A stretch of 64,000 nucleotides of DNA from Pontibacter ruber (GTDB taxonomy: Bacteria; Bacteroidota; Bacteroidia; Cytophagales; Hymenobacteraceae). Made by a program: the position numbers and the translations under genes. The stretch lies in the NCBI RefSeq assembly GCF_023630205.1, contig NZ_JALPRR010000004.1:491050-555049 (forward strand), in the 5' to 3' direction. The first letter of the stretch is position 1, and every line of letters starts with the position of its first letter. The notes beneath the pieces were generated by a model. The model had not been told where the DNA came from. It made no database searches and was given only the letters and a program-made list of their open reading frames with translations. This document shows, in pieces, positions 53,930 to 63,667 of this stretch.

Positions 53930-55039
53930 ATGAAATATTATATTATAGCCGGTGAGCGGTCAGGTGACCTGCATGCCTCCAACCTCATCAAAGAGCTTCG
54001 GAAAAAAGACCCGGAAGCGGAGATCAGAGGCTGGGGAGGCGAGATGATGCAGGAAGCTGGCATGGACCTGGTGAAGCATTACCAGGAAATGGCTTTTATG
54101 GGTTTTGCCGAGGTCTTCTCCAACCTGTTTAAAATAGCCGGTTTTCTGAAAGAGTGTAAGGCCGATATCCAGAAGTATAAACCGGATGTGGTGATACTGG
54201 TGGACTATGCCGGCTTCAACATGCGTATTGCCAAATTTGCCAAGGCACAGGGTTTAAAAGTATTCTACTACATCTCTCCAAAGATCTGGGCATGGAACCA
54301 GGGGCGTGCGCATAATATCAAGAAGTTTGTGGACCGCATGTTTGTGATCATGCCGTTTGAAGAAGAATTCTACAGCCGCTATGATTACAAAGTAGATTAC
54401 ATCGGCAACCCTGTTTCTGATTCGGTAACAGATCACGTGGTAACAGAGAACTTCAGAAGCCGGAACAGGCTGACGAACAACAAACCCATCATCGCCATTT
54501 TGCCGGGCAGCCGAAAACAGGAGATTGAAAGTATGCTGCACGTGATGCTAAGTGTGGTGCCGTCTTTTCGTGATTACCAGTTTGTAGTAGGAGCGGTGTC
54601 TAACTTTCCGAAGGAGTTTTACGAGGAGTATAACAAGGACGCCAACATCAAGATTGTGTACGACCAAACCTACGACCTGCTGGCGCACTCCAAAGCGGCC
54701 CTGGTTACTTCTGGTACTGCCACGCTCGAAACAGCCTTATTCAATGTGCCGCAGGTGGTGTGCTACAAAACGAGCTCTATTTCCTATAACATCGGAAAGA
54801 TGGTGATCAAGGTGCCCTACATTTCGCTGGTGAACCTTATTGCAGGCAAGCAGGTGGTAACAGAGCTTATACAGGATGATTTCACGCCGAAAAAGATTGT
54901 AGCAGAGTTAAAGCAGATTCTGTTCGATAAATACTTCCTGAAAAGGCAGCTGAACGGATATGCCCTGGTGCGCGAAAGGATCGGCAATTACCGTACGGCA
55001 GAGCGGGCCGCGGAACTGATGGTGGATTATCTGAAATGA
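53930..55039 (+). CDS. lpxB: Lipid-A-disaccharide synthase
   Basis: 369 residues, GT19 family. It joins UDP-diacylglucosamine and lipid X to make the lipid A disaccharide at the inner membrane. The start KYYIIAGERSGDLHASNLIKEL contains the GExSGD motif. VVILVDYAGFNMRIAKFAKAQGLKVFYYISPKIWAWNQGRAHNIKKFVDRM is the classic central block. ILPGSRKQEIESMLHVML and LVTSGTATLETALFNVPQVVCYKTSSISY are the nucleotide and acceptor motifs. It follows queD by 80 bp and ends at a bidirectional terminator. Confidence 0.95.
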   Translation: MKYYIIAGERSGDLHASNLIKELRKKDPEAEIRGWGGEMMQEAGMDLVKHYQEMAFMGFAEVFSNLFKIAGFLKECKADIQKYKPDVVILVDYAGFNMRIAKFAKAQGLKVFYYISPKIWAWNQGRAHNIKKFVDRMFVIMPFEEEFYSRYDYKVDYIGNPVSDSVTDHVVTENFRSRNRLTNNKPIIAILPGSRKQEIESMLHVMLSVVPSFRDYQFVVGAVSNFPKEFYEEYNKDANIKIVYDQTYDLLAHSKAALVTSGTATLETALFNVPQVVCYKTSSISYNIGKMVIKVPYISLVNLIAGKQVVTELIQDDFTPKKIVAELKQILFDKYFLKRQLNGYALVRERIGNYRTAERAAELMVDYLK

Positions 55040-55062
55040 TAAGTTATACTATAACAAAGGCA

Positions 55063-55100
55063 ACAAAAAAGCCCTGAGAGTAGTCTCAGGGCTTTTTTGT
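55063..55100. terminator. Bidirectional terminator, lpxB/clpX
   Basis: 17-bp perfect stem ACAAAAAAGCCCTGAGA/TCTCAGGGCTTTTTTGT with a 4-nt loop. Confidence 0.93.
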
Positions 55101-55116
55101 TGCTTATGATCTATAC

Positions 55117-56340
55117 TTAGGCAACGCGCAGCTGCTTCAGTGTGGATTTGTCAAATTTCTCGCGGGCATACTCGCCGGTAATTACCAGTTCTTTCTGGCC
55201 CTCTTCCGACGGCAGCTCGAACATGGCGTCTGTCATGATGCCTTCGCAGATAGAGCGCAGGCCGCGTGCTCCCAGCTTATACTCGGCGGCTTTCTCCACA
55301 ATGTATTCCAGTGCTCCATCGTCGAAGGTAAGCGTGATGTTTTCCATCTCAAACAGGCGCTTGTACTGCTTCACGATAGAGTTCTTTGGCTCCAGCAGGA
55401 TGCGGCGCAGTGTTTCTTTGTCCAGCGGGTCGAGGTGCGTGAGCACTGGCAGACGGCCGATAAGCTCTGGTATCAAACCAAACGACTTCAGGTCCTGCGC
55501 TGTCATGTACTTCAGGAAGTTCTCGTTTTCTTCCGCCTCATCCAGTTTAGACTTGGAGAAACCAATCGGACGTGTGTTCAGACGGTTTTTGATCAGCCTG
55601 TCGATGCCTACAAAGGCGCCTCCACAGATGAAAAGGATGTTCTCGGTGTTTACCGTGATCATTTTCTGCTCCGGGTGCTTGCGGCCTCCTTGTGGCGGAA
55701 CGTTTACCACAGTGCCTTCCAGCAGTTTCAGCAGGGCCTGCTGCACGCCTTCACCGCTCACATCACGGGTAATAGAAGGGTTGTCGCTCTTACGGGCTAT
55801 CTTATCAATTTCGTCGATGTATACGATGCCACGCTCTGCCGATTCCACGTTGTAATCGGCTGCCTGCAACAGGCGGGTAAGTATACTTTCCACGTCTTCA
55901 CCAACGTAACCAGCCTCTGTCAGCACAGTAGCATCGGCAATACAGAAAGGTACCTGCAGGATGCCGGCCATCATACGAGCCAGGTACGTTTTACCGGTAC
56001 CGGTTTCACCCACCATGATGATGTTGGACTTCTCGATCACCACATCCTCTTCGTTGGAGCGCTGCATCAGACGCTTGTAGTGGTTGTACACCGCCACCGA
56101 CATTACCTTCTTCGCTTCGTCCTGACCCACTACAAATTGGTCAAGGTACTCCTTCATCTGCTTGGGCTTCATCAGATTGAATTTAGGAGTACGGCTGTTG
56201 GCACGTATCTTATTTTCTTCGTTCAGGATCTGCTGAGCCTGCCCGATACAACGGTCGCAAATGTGCGCGTTGATACCGGAGATCATCACCGATACGTCCT
56301 TCTTGTTTTTGCCGCAAAATGAGCAAGTAATTTCCGCCAT
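55117..56340 (-). CDS. clpX: ClpX, ATPase subunit of the ClpXP protease
   Basis: 407 residues. The N-terminal zinc finger has C6, C9, C28 and C31 (CSFCGK...ICDRC). The AAA+ motor has Walker A GETGTGKT at residues 111-118, Walker [11 protein letters not shown] and the second-region pore loop (GYVGEDVES). It ends in the small AAA+ domain ([26 protein letters not shown]). It unfolds tagged proteins into ClpP. It is downstream of clpP and tig on the same strand but separated from clpP by an AT-rich 364-bp gap with its own -7 box. Confidence 0.97.
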   Translation of the reverse strand: MAEITCSFCGKNKKDVSVMISGINAHICDRCIGQAQQILNEENKIRANSRTPKFNLMKPKQMKEYLDQFVVGQDEAKKVMSVAVYNHYKRLMQRSNEEDVVIEKSNIIMVGETGTGKTYLARMMAGILQVPFCIADATVLTEAGYVGEDVESILTRLLQAADYNVESAERGIVYIDEIDKIARKSDNPSITRDVSGEGVQQALLKLLEGTVVNVPPQGGRKHPEQKMITVNTENILFICGGAFVGIDRLIKNRLNTRPIGFSKSKLDEAEENENFLKYMTAQDLKSFGLIPELIGRLPVLTHLDPLDKETLRRILLEPKNSIVKQYKRLFEMENITLTFDDGALEYIVEKAAEYKLGARGLRSICEGIMTDAMFELPSEEGQKELVITGEYAREKFDKSTLKQLRVA

Positions 56341-56704
56341 AAAAAGATTGATCCAGGTTTACAAAGCTTTCAGAAGCAATGTGGAAAGCAAAGGTACAAA
56401 ATTGAAAAGTTAAAGGTGCATAAATTTTATGACTTCAATGTTGATATGGTTATAAAAAGTACTCATAAATTATAAAATTTCTATTCATATATTTTTGCAT
56501 AATCGCCTGAATCATAGTGTTTTATAATTAGAGTATATCCACACCGCCCTGTTGATAAATTTTTATTATACCCTTAAGTTTCGTGTAAGGTTTGAGAACC
56601 GGGAGACGTAATTGCGCTAAATTGTACAAAATAAAACCCGCTCATGTATAATGAGCGGGTTTAAAAAGAGGTTTATATACTCTTATTGGTTGCCTTACAG
56701 GGTG
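56341..56704. other. AT-rich gap between clpP and clpX
   Basis: No coding region is seen. Holds the clpX -7 box at 56389-56396 (TACCTTTG on the minus strand), a strongly AT-rich stretch (56400-56570), two near-matches to the DnaA box in opposite orientation (ATATCCACA 56535-56543 and TGTTGATAA 56550-56558), and the clpP terminator. Confidence 0.5.
56634..56662 (-). terminator. Terminator of clpP
   Basis: 12-bp stem AAACCCGCTCAT/ATGAGCGGGTTT with a 5-nt loop. Confidence 0.85.
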
Positions 56705-57406
56705 TTAGGCTGTCTTCTTGCGGGTTAATACCTCGTCAATCAGGCCATACTCTTTTGCCTCTTCGGCACGCATCCAGTAATCGCGGTCAGAGTTGTCGTA
56801 TACTTCCTGGTACGATTTGCCAGAGTGGTCTGCCAGAATTTCATACAGTTCTTTCTTCAGCTTCAGGATCTCTCGGGCTGTGATCTCGATATCTGAAGCC
56901 TGGCCTTGAGCACCACCCATTGGCTGGTGAATCATGATACGGGCGTGCGGCAGGGCAGAACGCTTGTTTTTAGCGCCACCAGCCAAAAGCACAGCACCCA
57001 TTGATGCTGCCAGACCAGTACAGATCGTAGCCACATCCGGGCTTACGTACTGCATCGTGTCATAAATACCCAGACCAGCATACACAGAGCCACCCGGGCT
57101 GTTAATGTAGAGCAGGATGTCTTTCTTCGCGTCGGCAGACTCCAGGAACAGCAGCTGCGCTGTAATGATGTTAGCGATAAAATCGTCTACCTGTGTGCCC
57201 AGGAAGATGATGCGGTCCATGATCAGACGCGAAAATACGTCGATCTCACGGAAGTTAGTCGGGCGTTCCTCAATCACGGAGCGGGTCATACTTTCAATGG
57301 TATGCATGGCTCTGCCCTCTACATGATGGATATATTGGTCTACGCCCAGGCCACTCAGGCCCTGGCCTTTTACAGCAAATTTCCGGAACTCGTCTTTGTT
57401 AAACAT
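56705..57406 (-). CDS. clpP: ClpP serine peptidase
   Basis: 233 residues. The catalytic triad is S135 in [15 protein letters not shown]160 in [10 protein letters not shown] and D209 in DNSDRDYWM. The spacings of 25 and 49 residues equal those of E. coli ClpP. The long N-terminal part ([61 protein letters not shown]) includes a leader likely removed on maturation. It forms the 14-subunit protease barrel fed by ClpX. A minus-strand TATTTTTG box lies at 57431-57438, 25 bp before the start. Confidence 0.97.
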   Translation of the reverse strand: MFNKDEFRKFAVKGQGLSGLGVDQYIHHVEGRAMHTIESMTRSVIEERPTNFREIDVFSRLIMDRIIFLGTQVDDFIANIITAQLLFLESADAKKDILLYINSPGGSVYAGLGIYDTMQYVSPDVATICTGLAASMGAVLLAGGAKNKRSALPHARIMIHQPMGGAQGQASDIEITAREILKLKKELYEILADHSGKSYQEVYDNSDRDYWMRAEEAKEYGLIDEVLTRKKTA

Positions 57407-57437
57407 ATCTTGTTTATTTTACGGTTTATTCAAAAAT

Positions 57438-57467
57438 AAAAAAGTCCTTTAAAAAAAGGACTTTTTT
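57438..57467 (-). terminator. Terminator of tig
   Basis: 13-bp stem AAAAAAGTCCTTT/AAAGGACTTTTTT with a 4-nt loop, directly upstream of the clpP promoter box. Confidence 0.85.
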
Positions 57468-57492
57468 ACACTATAGTTTTTTTATCTGTTAA

Positions 57493-58815
57493 TTAAAACG
57501 ACAGATTTCTAAAGTCCTCTGCAGTGATTGTCTTCTCTGCAACAGTCATTGTCTCTCTAAGTTTTGCGAGCACCTTCTCAGCCAGTAGTTGCTCGTACTC
57601 CTGAATATAGTTACGGCCATTATCCTGGCTCAGGTACTGGTTTGCGTAGTTGTTCATGCTCTCTACCAGTTCTTCTGGTATTTCAGGCATGTTGAACTGG
57701 GCCAGCATCTTCTCTTTTGTGCTGTTTACAACCTCTTCGTTGCTTACTTTCAGCTCGTTTTGCTCTACAACCTTGTTCTTGATCATAGACCACTTCAGCT
57801 CGCGCACATATTTATCGAAGTTTTCTTCGATCTGCTCGGCAGTTAAACGGCCTTCGTTGGTTACCTGTAACCAGCGCTTGAAGAATTCGGTTGGGATTTC
57901 TACGTCAACATTGTCTACTAACGTATCAATGATATTACGGTTCAGCAGGTTTTCTGCTTCACGGTCGTAATTCTCCTGGATCGTCTCACGGATTTTGGCG
58001 TCAAGCTCTTCTTCGCTCTTAACCTCGTCTTTACCGAAAAGTTTGTCAAACAGCTCCTGGTTCAGTTCGGCAGGCTCTGTGCGGCTGATTTTCTCTACTG
58101 TAAATTCAAACTCACCGTTCAGGTCAGCTGTTACTTCCTTGCTCAGGCCTGTTACGTGCGCCAGGGCAGCGTTGTCGTCGCCAAAAGTTTTGCGGATATC
58201 AAAGCGGATCACATCGCCCTCTTTAACACCTACGAATTTATCCTGGCCTTCAACCACACGGTTAGTAGGGATAAGCGTCTTTGACTGAAACTCACCTTCT
58301 ACTGCCTTCAGCTCACCGGAAATGAAGTCACCTTGCTCAGATGTCTCCGGGTTGGTAGTCTTACCAAACTGACGCTTCAGGTTCTCGTATGCCTCGTCAA
58401 TAGTTTTCTGATCTACCTCAACTTTGTAGCCCTCTACGCTTTTGTCAAGCGGAAGGTTAAAGTCTGGCAGCAGGCCTACAGCATAATTAAATTCAAAGCT
58501 CTTCTGGGTATCCCAGTCGATCTCTGATTGGTTAGGCTCAGGAAGTGGCTCACCCAAAAGCTTCACATCGTTGTCTTTGATATACTTAGAGATCTGCTCC
58601 TGCAATAGTTTGTTGATCTGCTCTACCAGGATGCTCTTGCCATACATCTTTTTTACCAGACCTGCAGGTACTTTGCCTGGTCTGAAACCTTTGATCTGTG
58701 CTTTTTTGCTATATTCCTTTACTTGCTGGTCTACTTGTGTAGCGTAATCGGCCTCTTCGAGAACTACCTTCAGTTGAGCGTTCGTGCTGTCGGTTTGATT
58801 TAATGTAATATTCAA
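57493..58815 (-). CDS. tig: Trigger factor chaperone
   Basis: 440 residues. The N-terminal ribosome-binding domain carries the loop KGFRPGKVPAGLVKKMYGKSI, the family signature. The central FKBP-like domain is present but weakly conserved (the region around ETSEQGDFISGELKAVEGEFQ). The C-terminal helical chaperone arms fill residues 250-440 (EEELDAKIRETIQENYDREAENLL and so on). It binds nascent chains at the ribosome exit. It lies upstream of clpP and clpX on the same strand, the standard tig-clpP-clpX order, though each has its own terminator here. Confidence 0.95.
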   Translation of the reverse strand: MNITLNQTDSTNAQLKVVLEEADYATQVDQQVKEYSKKAQIKGFRPGKVPAGLVKKMYGKSILVEQINKLLQEQISKYIKDNDVKLLGEPLPEPNQSEIDWDTQKSFEFNYAVGLLPDFNLPLDKSVEGYKVEVDQKTIDEAYENLKRQFGKTTNPETSEQGDFISGELKAVEGEFQSKTLIPTNRVVEGQDKFVGVKEGDVIRFDIRKTFGDDNAALAHVTGLSKEVTADLNGEFEFTVEKISRTEPAELNQELFDKLFGKDEVKSEEELDAKIRETIQENYDREAENLLNRNIIDTLVDNVDVEIPTEFFKRWLQVTNEGRLTAEQIEENFDKYVRELKWSMIKNKVVEQNELKVSNEEVVNSTKEKMLAQFNMPEIPEELVESMNNYANQYLSQDNGRNYIQEYEQLLAEKVLAKLRETMTVAEKTITAEDFRNLSF

Positions 58816-58854
58816 GGCTTACAAATTTTTTAGTTGAAACATCTTGTAAAAACA

Positions 58855-58880
58855 AACCCCCAACATGGCTGTTGAGGGTT
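58855..58880 (-). terminator. Terminator of tRNA-Leu
   Basis: AACCCtCAACA/TGTTGgGGGTT stem; on the minus strand it is followed by TGTTTTT, starting 13 bp past the tRNA 3' end. Confidence 0.75.
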
Positions 58881-58892
58881 CTGTTTATGTTG

Positions 58893-58974
58893 TGCGGATG
58901 GAGGGACTCGAACCCCCATGCCTCGCAGCGCTAGATCCTAAGTCTAGTGCGTCTACCAATTTCGCCACATCCGC
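58893..58974 (-). tRNA. tRNA-Leu (anticodon UAG)
   Basis: On the minus strand: acceptor GCGGATG pairs with CATCCGC, then the discriminator A. The anticodon stem CTAGA/TCTAG closes the loop CTTAGGA with anticodon TAG, reading CUA/CUN leucine codons. A long variable arm (CGCTGCGAGGCA region) marks it as a class II tRNA. The T-arm GGGGGTTCGAGTCCCTC is intact. CCA is not encoded at the 3' end. Confidence 0.95.
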
Positions 58975-59273
58975 GTGGTGTTGTTTGTAATGATGGTGCA
59001 AATTTACGCACGGTTTTTTTATTTGCAATAGATGACCCAAAAAAAAGTGAAATATTTTCTGAACGCTATCTTTCAACCCTAATCTTGGTCGCTGTTTATA
59101 CTTTCCTGCAACAGATCCAAGGAGCCAAAGCCTTCTTATAGTATTGGTTACATGCTATAATCAGTTATATTTGAAACTTATAAAGCCACAGGTTAATTTA
59201 TACTTATAGAAAGAGAAACAAGAGGTATACTTGGTGTAGAGCCAGTTTGCCCTACTTCTCTTCTTGAATTACT

Positions 59274-61463
59274 ATGATCGATCCGGAAGCAGAACGCAAA
59301 GAGATCCTTAGGCATTACCGAAGATTGCTACGGTACGCAAAGCCTTTCCTTAAGGACAATGATGCCAAAATCATCAAGAAGGCTTTCAATACTTCAGTGG
59401 AGGCGCACAAAGATATGCGCCGCAAATCAGGCGAGCCTTATATACTACATCCGCTGGCCGTTGCCCAGATAGCCGTGGAAGAAATTGGCCTGGGTACTAC
59501 CTCTATTGTAGCCGCACTGATGCACGATGTGGTAGAGGATACTGAGATGGAGATTGCCGACATCGAGCGCGAGTTCGGTTCGAGCGTGGCCAGGATTATC
59601 GAAGGCCTTACCAAAATCTCCGGGGTATTCGACTATGGCAGCTCGCAGCAGGCCGAGAACTTCCGTAAAATGCTGCTTACCCTCTCAGACGACGTGCGGG
59701 TTATACTTATCAAGCTTGCCGACCGCCTGCACAACATGCGCACGCTGGATAGCATGCCGCGCCACAAGCAGCTCAAGATCGCTTCTGAAACAATGTACCT
59801 CTACGCGCCACTGGCACACCGCCTGGGCTTGTATGCCATCAAATCAGAGCTAGAGGATTTATACTTAAAGTATACAGACACGGAGACGTATAAAGACATC
59901 TCCAACAAGATTCGGCAGACGCGCAGTGCCCGCAACAAGTTTATCAAGGATTTTATACATCCGATAGAGGAGGAGCTACGCCGCCACGGCTTTAAGTTTG
60001 CGATCAAAGGCAGACCAAAGTCTATCTATTCTATCCTGAAGAAGATAAAGAAGCAGAACATCACCTTCGATGAGATCTACGACCTGTTTGCTATCCGTAT
60101 TATTCTGGATGTGCCGCTGGAAAACGAGAAGGCAGCCTGCTGGCAGGTATACTCTATTATAACAGACTTCTATCAGCCTAACCCCGACCGCCTGCGCGAC
60201 TGGGTGAACACGCCAAAGTCGAACGGGTACGAATCGCTGCATACTACTGTCATGAGTAAATCAGGGCAGTGGGTGGAAGTGCAGATCCGCACCCAGCGCA
60301 TGGATGAAATTGCCGAGCGTGGCTATGCGGCGCACTGGAAGTATAAAACCGAAAACTCAGTAGCCGAATCGGCGCTGGAGCAGTGGATAAACAAAGTGCG
60401 CGATATGCTGGAAGGCAATACGGCCAACGCGCTGGAGTTCATGGATGAGTTCCGTAAGAACTTGTTCGTGGAGGAAGTGTTCGTGTTTACACCGAAAGGC
60501 GAACTGATCATACTGCCGGACAAGGCAACCGCCCTTGACTTTGCTTTCGAGATCCACTCGCAGATAGGCATGCACTGCCTGGGAGCCAAGGTGAACCAGA
60601 AACTGGTGCCGCTGAGCTATAAGCTGCACAACGGCGACCAGGTAGAGATACTGACCTCTCAGAAGCAGAAGCCGAACGAGGAGTGGCTCAAGTATGTGGT
60701 TACCTCCAAGGCCCGATCCAGGATAAAGGAGTACCTGCGCGAGGAGCGCAAGTATAAATCTGAGCAGGGCCGACTGCTGCTGGAAAAACGATTGGATCAG
60801 CTGAAAATTGCCGATACCAATGCCAACATCAACAAGCTGCTGGCCTTCTTCAATGTGCCCACCCTGCAGGACCTCTATTATAGAGTAGCATCCGGGCGCA
60901 TCGATCCTAAAAATATAAAAGAGGTGATCTTCACGGCTGCTGCCGACAAGCCTTCGTCCATACTTGATCCGAAGTCCTTCGACAAGGAGGTGCAGAAGAT
61001 CAGGGGCGTGAACTCCGATATGCTGGTAATTGGCGAGCATACCTCGAACATGAAGTATAAAATAGCCAAGTGCTGCAATCCGATACCCGGCGACGACGTG
61101 TTTGGCTTTGAAGAAGGGGACGAAGATATCGAGATACACCGCACCAGTTGCCAGCGAGCCGTTGAGCTGATGTCGAACTACGGCAACCGCATTGTAAAGG
61201 CGAAATGGACGGATCAGCAGGAGCTTGCCTTCCTGGCCGGTATCCACATCAAAGGTACCGACAGGGTAGGATTGGTGAACGATCTAACAAAAGTGATCTC
61301 GAACAGTTTGAAAGTAAACATGCGCTCCATCACCATCGATTCGCATGATGGAATCTTTGAGGGTAATATCATGGTTTTTGTTAATGATACAGGCCACCTC
61401 GATAAACTGATACAGCGCATGGGCAGAGTGAACGGCGTGCTGGCAGTAGAACGATTTGAGTAA
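59274..61463 (+). CDS. RelA/SpoT bifunctional (p)ppGpp synthetase/hydrolase
   Basis: 729 residues. The N-terminal HD hydrolase has HDxxED at residues 84-89 (ALMHDVVEDTE), so hydrolysis is likely active. The synthetase domain follows (GRPKSIYSILKKIKKQ...YDLFAIRIIL...KSNGYESLHTTV). Then a TGS domain (VFTPKGELIILPDKATALDFAFEIHSQIGMHCLGAKVN), a helical and zinc/cysteine region (KYKIAKCCNPIPGDDVFGF), and a C-terminal ACT domain (IHIKGTDRVGLVNDLTKVIS). It makes and breaks the stringent-response alarmone. It heads a run with the Fur-family, STAS and purA genes. Five AAGTATA-type words lie inside it. Confidence 0.93.
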   Translation: MIDPEAERKEILRHYRRLLRYAKPFLKDNDAKIIKKAFNTSVEAHKDMRRKSGEPYILHPLAVAQIAVEEIGLGTTSIVAALMHDVVEDTEMEIADIEREFGSSVARIIEGLTKISGVFDYGSSQQAENFRKMLLTLSDDVRVILIKLADRLHNMRTLDSMPRHKQLKIASETMYLYAPLAHRLGLYAIKSELEDLYLKYTDTETYKDISNKIRQTRSARNKFIKDFIHPIEEELRRHGFKFAIKGRPKSIYSILKKIKKQNITFDEIYDLFAIRIILDVPLENEKAACWQVYSIITDFYQPNPDRLRDWVNTPKSNGYESLHTTVMSKSGQWVEVQIRTQRMDEIAERGYAAHWKYKTENSVAESALEQWINKVRDMLEGNTANALEFMDEFRKNLFVEEVFVFTPKGELIILPDKATALDFAFEIHSQIGMHCLGAKVNQKLVPLSYKLHNGDQVEILTSQKQKPNEEWLKYVVTSKARSRIKEYLREERKYKSEQGRLLLEKRLDQLKIADTNANINKLLAFFNVPTLQDLYYRVASGRIDPKNIKEVIFTAAADKPSSILDPKSFDKEVQKIRGVNSDMLVIGEHTSNMKYKIAKCCNPIPGDDVFGFEEGDEDIEIHRTSCQRAVELMSNYGNRIVKAKWTDQQELAFLAGIHIKGTDRVGLVNDLTKVISNSLKVNMRSITIDSHDGIFEGNIMVFVNDTGHLDKLIQRMGRVNGVLAVERFE

Positions 61464-61496
61464 GGGTGGCGCTAGCCATATTATAATTGAGAAAAC

Positions 61497-61994
61497 ATGT
61501 CCTTAGACAATCATAAATTTGAAGAAGTAAAAAAGATCTTTACCGCCTACCTGGAGAGCAAAGGCCTGCGCAAAACGCCGGAACGATACGCTATCCTGGA
61601 GGAGATCTATTCCCGGTCGGGGCATTTTGATGTAGAATCGCTTTACATCAGCATGAAAAACAAAAACTACCAGGTTAGCCGGGCCACGGTGTACAACACA
61701 CTGGATCTGCTCGTGGAGAATGACCTGGTAAGCAAGCATCAGTTTGGCCGGAATCTGGCCCAGTATGAAAAATCATACGGCTACCGGCAGCACGATCACG
61801 TAATATGTACTGAATGCCACAAGGTAGTGGAGTTTTGCGATCCACGGGTTCATCAGATCCAAAGTATGGTGGGCGAACTGTTAAATTTTCATATCTTGCA
61901 CCATTCCCTAAATCTATATGGTATCTGCGGCGATTGCCGCGCCAAAAAAGCAACAGAACCGCACCATGAAGTACCAAACAGAGCTGAAGGATGA
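61497..61994 (+). CDS. Fur-family transcriptional regulator
   Basis: 165 residues. A winged-helix DNA-binding domain (YLESKGLRKTPERYAILEEIYSRSGHFDVESLYISMKNKNYQVSRATVYNTLDLLVENDLV) is followed by the dimer domain. Metal sites: HDHVICTECHKVVEFCDPRVH and the second pair CGDC, so two CxxC structural-zinc motifs are present. It senses a metal (iron, zinc) or peroxide; which one cannot be read from sequence. It lies 33 bp after the rel gene. Its 3' end overlaps the STAS gene start by 29 bp. Confidence 0.9.
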   Translation: MSLDNHKFEEVKKIFTAYLESKGLRKTPERYAILEEIYSRSGHFDVESLYISMKNKNYQVSRATVYNTLDLLVENDLVSKHQFGRNLAQYEKSYGYRQHDHVICTECHKVVEFCDPRVHQIQSMVGELLNFHILHHSLNLYGICGDCRAKKATEPHHEVPNRAEG

Positions 61995-62316
61995 GATACT
62001 TTTCATAAGGTTGGAAGGAGACCTGATCGCAGGCCCGGACACACAGACTCTGATCACCGACGTAGATCAGAAGGTGAACGCGAATGTGTTGCTTTGTGCG
62101 GTAGATCTCTCCAACGTTCGCTTTATGGATAGCAGCGGCATGGGCGTACTTGTATCGTTGCTTACAAAGTTCAGGAACAGGGGAGGAGAGCTTGTTCTGA
62201 TCAAACCTTCCGATCATATCCGCAAACTACTGATCGTAACAAAGCTGAATGCGATTTTTACCATCGCAGAAAACGATATATTTGCAGCGCAATTTCTAAA
62301 GGAATCAATTTACTAA
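61966..62316 (+). CDS. STAS-domain anti-sigma-factor antagonist-like protein
   Basis: 116 residues from the ATG at 61966, which begins a typical STAS domain (MKYQTELKDEILFIRLEGDL). Longer in-frame starts exist inside the Fur gene but would add residues unlike the family. The phosphorylation loop FMDSSGMGVLVSLLTKFRNRGG carries the conserved DSSG serine, so switching by a kinase is possible. No partner kinase or anti-sigma gene is nearby. It overlaps the Fur-family gene by 29 bp and sits 7 bp before purA, so it is part of one transcript. Confidence 0.85.
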   Translation: MKYQTELKDEILFIRLEGDLIAGPDTQTLITDVDQKVNANVLLCAVDLSNVRFMDSSGMGVLVSLLTKFRNRGGELVLIKPSDHIRKLLIVTKLNAIFTIAENDIFAAQFLKESIY

Positions 62317-62323
62317 AGTATAA

Positions 62324-63610
62324 ATGGCAGTTGACATACTAATAGGTCTGCAGTGGGGCGACGAAGGCAAAGGCAAAATCGTTGACGTACTGGCTCCGAC
62401 CTATGATATTGTTGCCCGTTTCCAGGGCGGTCCTAATGCAGGTCACACACTAGAGTTCGAAGGTACAAAGCACGTGCTGCACCAAATCCCTTCCGGTATC
62501 TTTCACCCGCATATTCAGAATATCATCGGAAATGGCGTAGTACTGGACCCGATCGTATTCCGCACCGAAATGCAGAAGCTGCAGGACCGCGGCGTGGATG
62601 CTGCTAAAAATCTTTTTATCTCTAAAAAAGCTTCCCTTATACTTCCATCACACAAGGTGCTGGACAGAGTATCGGAGGAAGCCCTGGGCAGCGGAAAAAT
62701 TGGTTCTACCCTGAAAGGGATCGGACCGACCTACCAAGATAAAATTGGCCGCGTAGGTTTGCGCGTAGGCGACATACTGGCTCCTGATTTTAAAGAGCGT
62801 TACAATAAACTCGTAGAGCGTCACCGTAAAACAGTAGAGTTTTATGGCCAATCCCTTGACTTAGGTGAGCAGGAACAGACTTTCTTCGAAGCGGTGGATT
62901 ACCTGCGCTCGCTGCAGCTGGTAGACAGCGAATACATGATCAACGAAGCACTGAAAAGTGGTAAGCGTATTCTGGCAGAAGGTGCTCAAGGGTCTCTGTT
63001 GGATGTTGATTTTGGAACGTACCCATTTGTAACTTCTTCTACCACGTTGGTTGCCGGTGCCTGCACCGGATTGGGAGTTGCGCCAAGACACATCGGAGAA
63101 GTGTACGGAATCTTCAAAGCATACTGCACACGTGTAGGCAGCGGTCCATTCCCGACAGAGTTACTGGATGAAGTTGGAGAGCAGATACGCCAAGCAGGTA
63201 GAGAGTTCGGGTCTACAACGGGTCGTCCGCGCCGTTGCGGCTGGATAGATCTTCCAACTCTGAAATACTCGATCATGCTGAACGGCGTAACGCAACTCAA
63301 CATGATGAAAGCGGATGTGCTGACAGAATTCGATACTATAAAAGTATGTACACATTATAAGCTACCTTCAGGTGAGATAACAGACCAGTTGCCGCATTCG
63401 TTGGAAACAGAAAGCCTGGAGCCGGTTTATGCAGAGCTCCCTGGCTGGAAAGTGGATCTGAACCTGATAGATTCTATAGAAGACTTGCCAGAAGCATTTA
63501 ATAATTATCTGTCCTTCGTGGAAGAACATCTGCAGGTGCCTATTACAATTGTATCTGTAGGACCAGATAGAAAGAGTACGCTCAAAAGAGATAATGTACA
63601 GGTAGGATAA
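62324..63610 (+). CDS. purA: Adenylosuccinate synthetase
   Basis: 428 residues. It joins IMP and aspartate with GTP on the way to AMP. The GTP/IMP P-loop-like motif is GLQWGDEGKGKIVD near the N-terminus, with the GGPNAGHT segment at residues 34-42. GPTYQDKIGRVGLRVGD and the C-terminal TTGRPRRCGWIDLPTLKYS are further family blocks. The start lies 7 bp after the STAS stop, and an AAGTATAA word fills the gap. The last gene of the rel-fur-STAS-purA run, followed by a terminator. Confidence 0.97.
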   Translation: MAVDILIGLQWGDEGKGKIVDVLAPTYDIVARFQGGPNAGHTLEFEGTKHVLHQIPSGIFHPHIQNIIGNGVVLDPIVFRTEMQKLQDRGVDAAKNLFISKKASLILPSHKVLDRVSEEALGSGKIGSTLKGIGPTYQDKIGRVGLRVGDILAPDFKERYNKLVERHRKTVEFYGQSLDLGEQEQTFFEAVDYLRSLQLVDSEYMINEALKSGKRILAEGAQGSLLDVDFGTYPFVTSSTTLVAGACTGLGVAPRHIGEVYGIFKAYCTRVGSGPFPTELLDEVGEQIRQAGREFGSTTGRPRRCGWIDLPTLKYSIMLNGVTQLNMMKADVLTEFDTIKVCTHYKLPSGEITDQLPHSLETESLEPVYAELPGWKVDLNLIDSIEDLPEAFNNYLSFVEEHLQVPITIVSVGPDRKSTLKRDNVQVG

Positions 63611-63631
63611 CATCAACAAAGTATAAACTAT

Positions 63632-63667
63632 AAAGGGCTCCCTCTATGCAAAAGAGGAAGCCCTTTT
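63632..63667 (+). terminator. Terminator after purA
   Basis: AAAGGGCTcCCTCT/AGAGGaAGCCCTTT stem with a T-rich end. Confidence 0.8.

Noticed and set aside
55435..56322. Plus-strand open frame of 295 codons opposite clpX
   Set aside because: It is antisense to clpX, and its sequence is histidine- and valine-rich with no family features.
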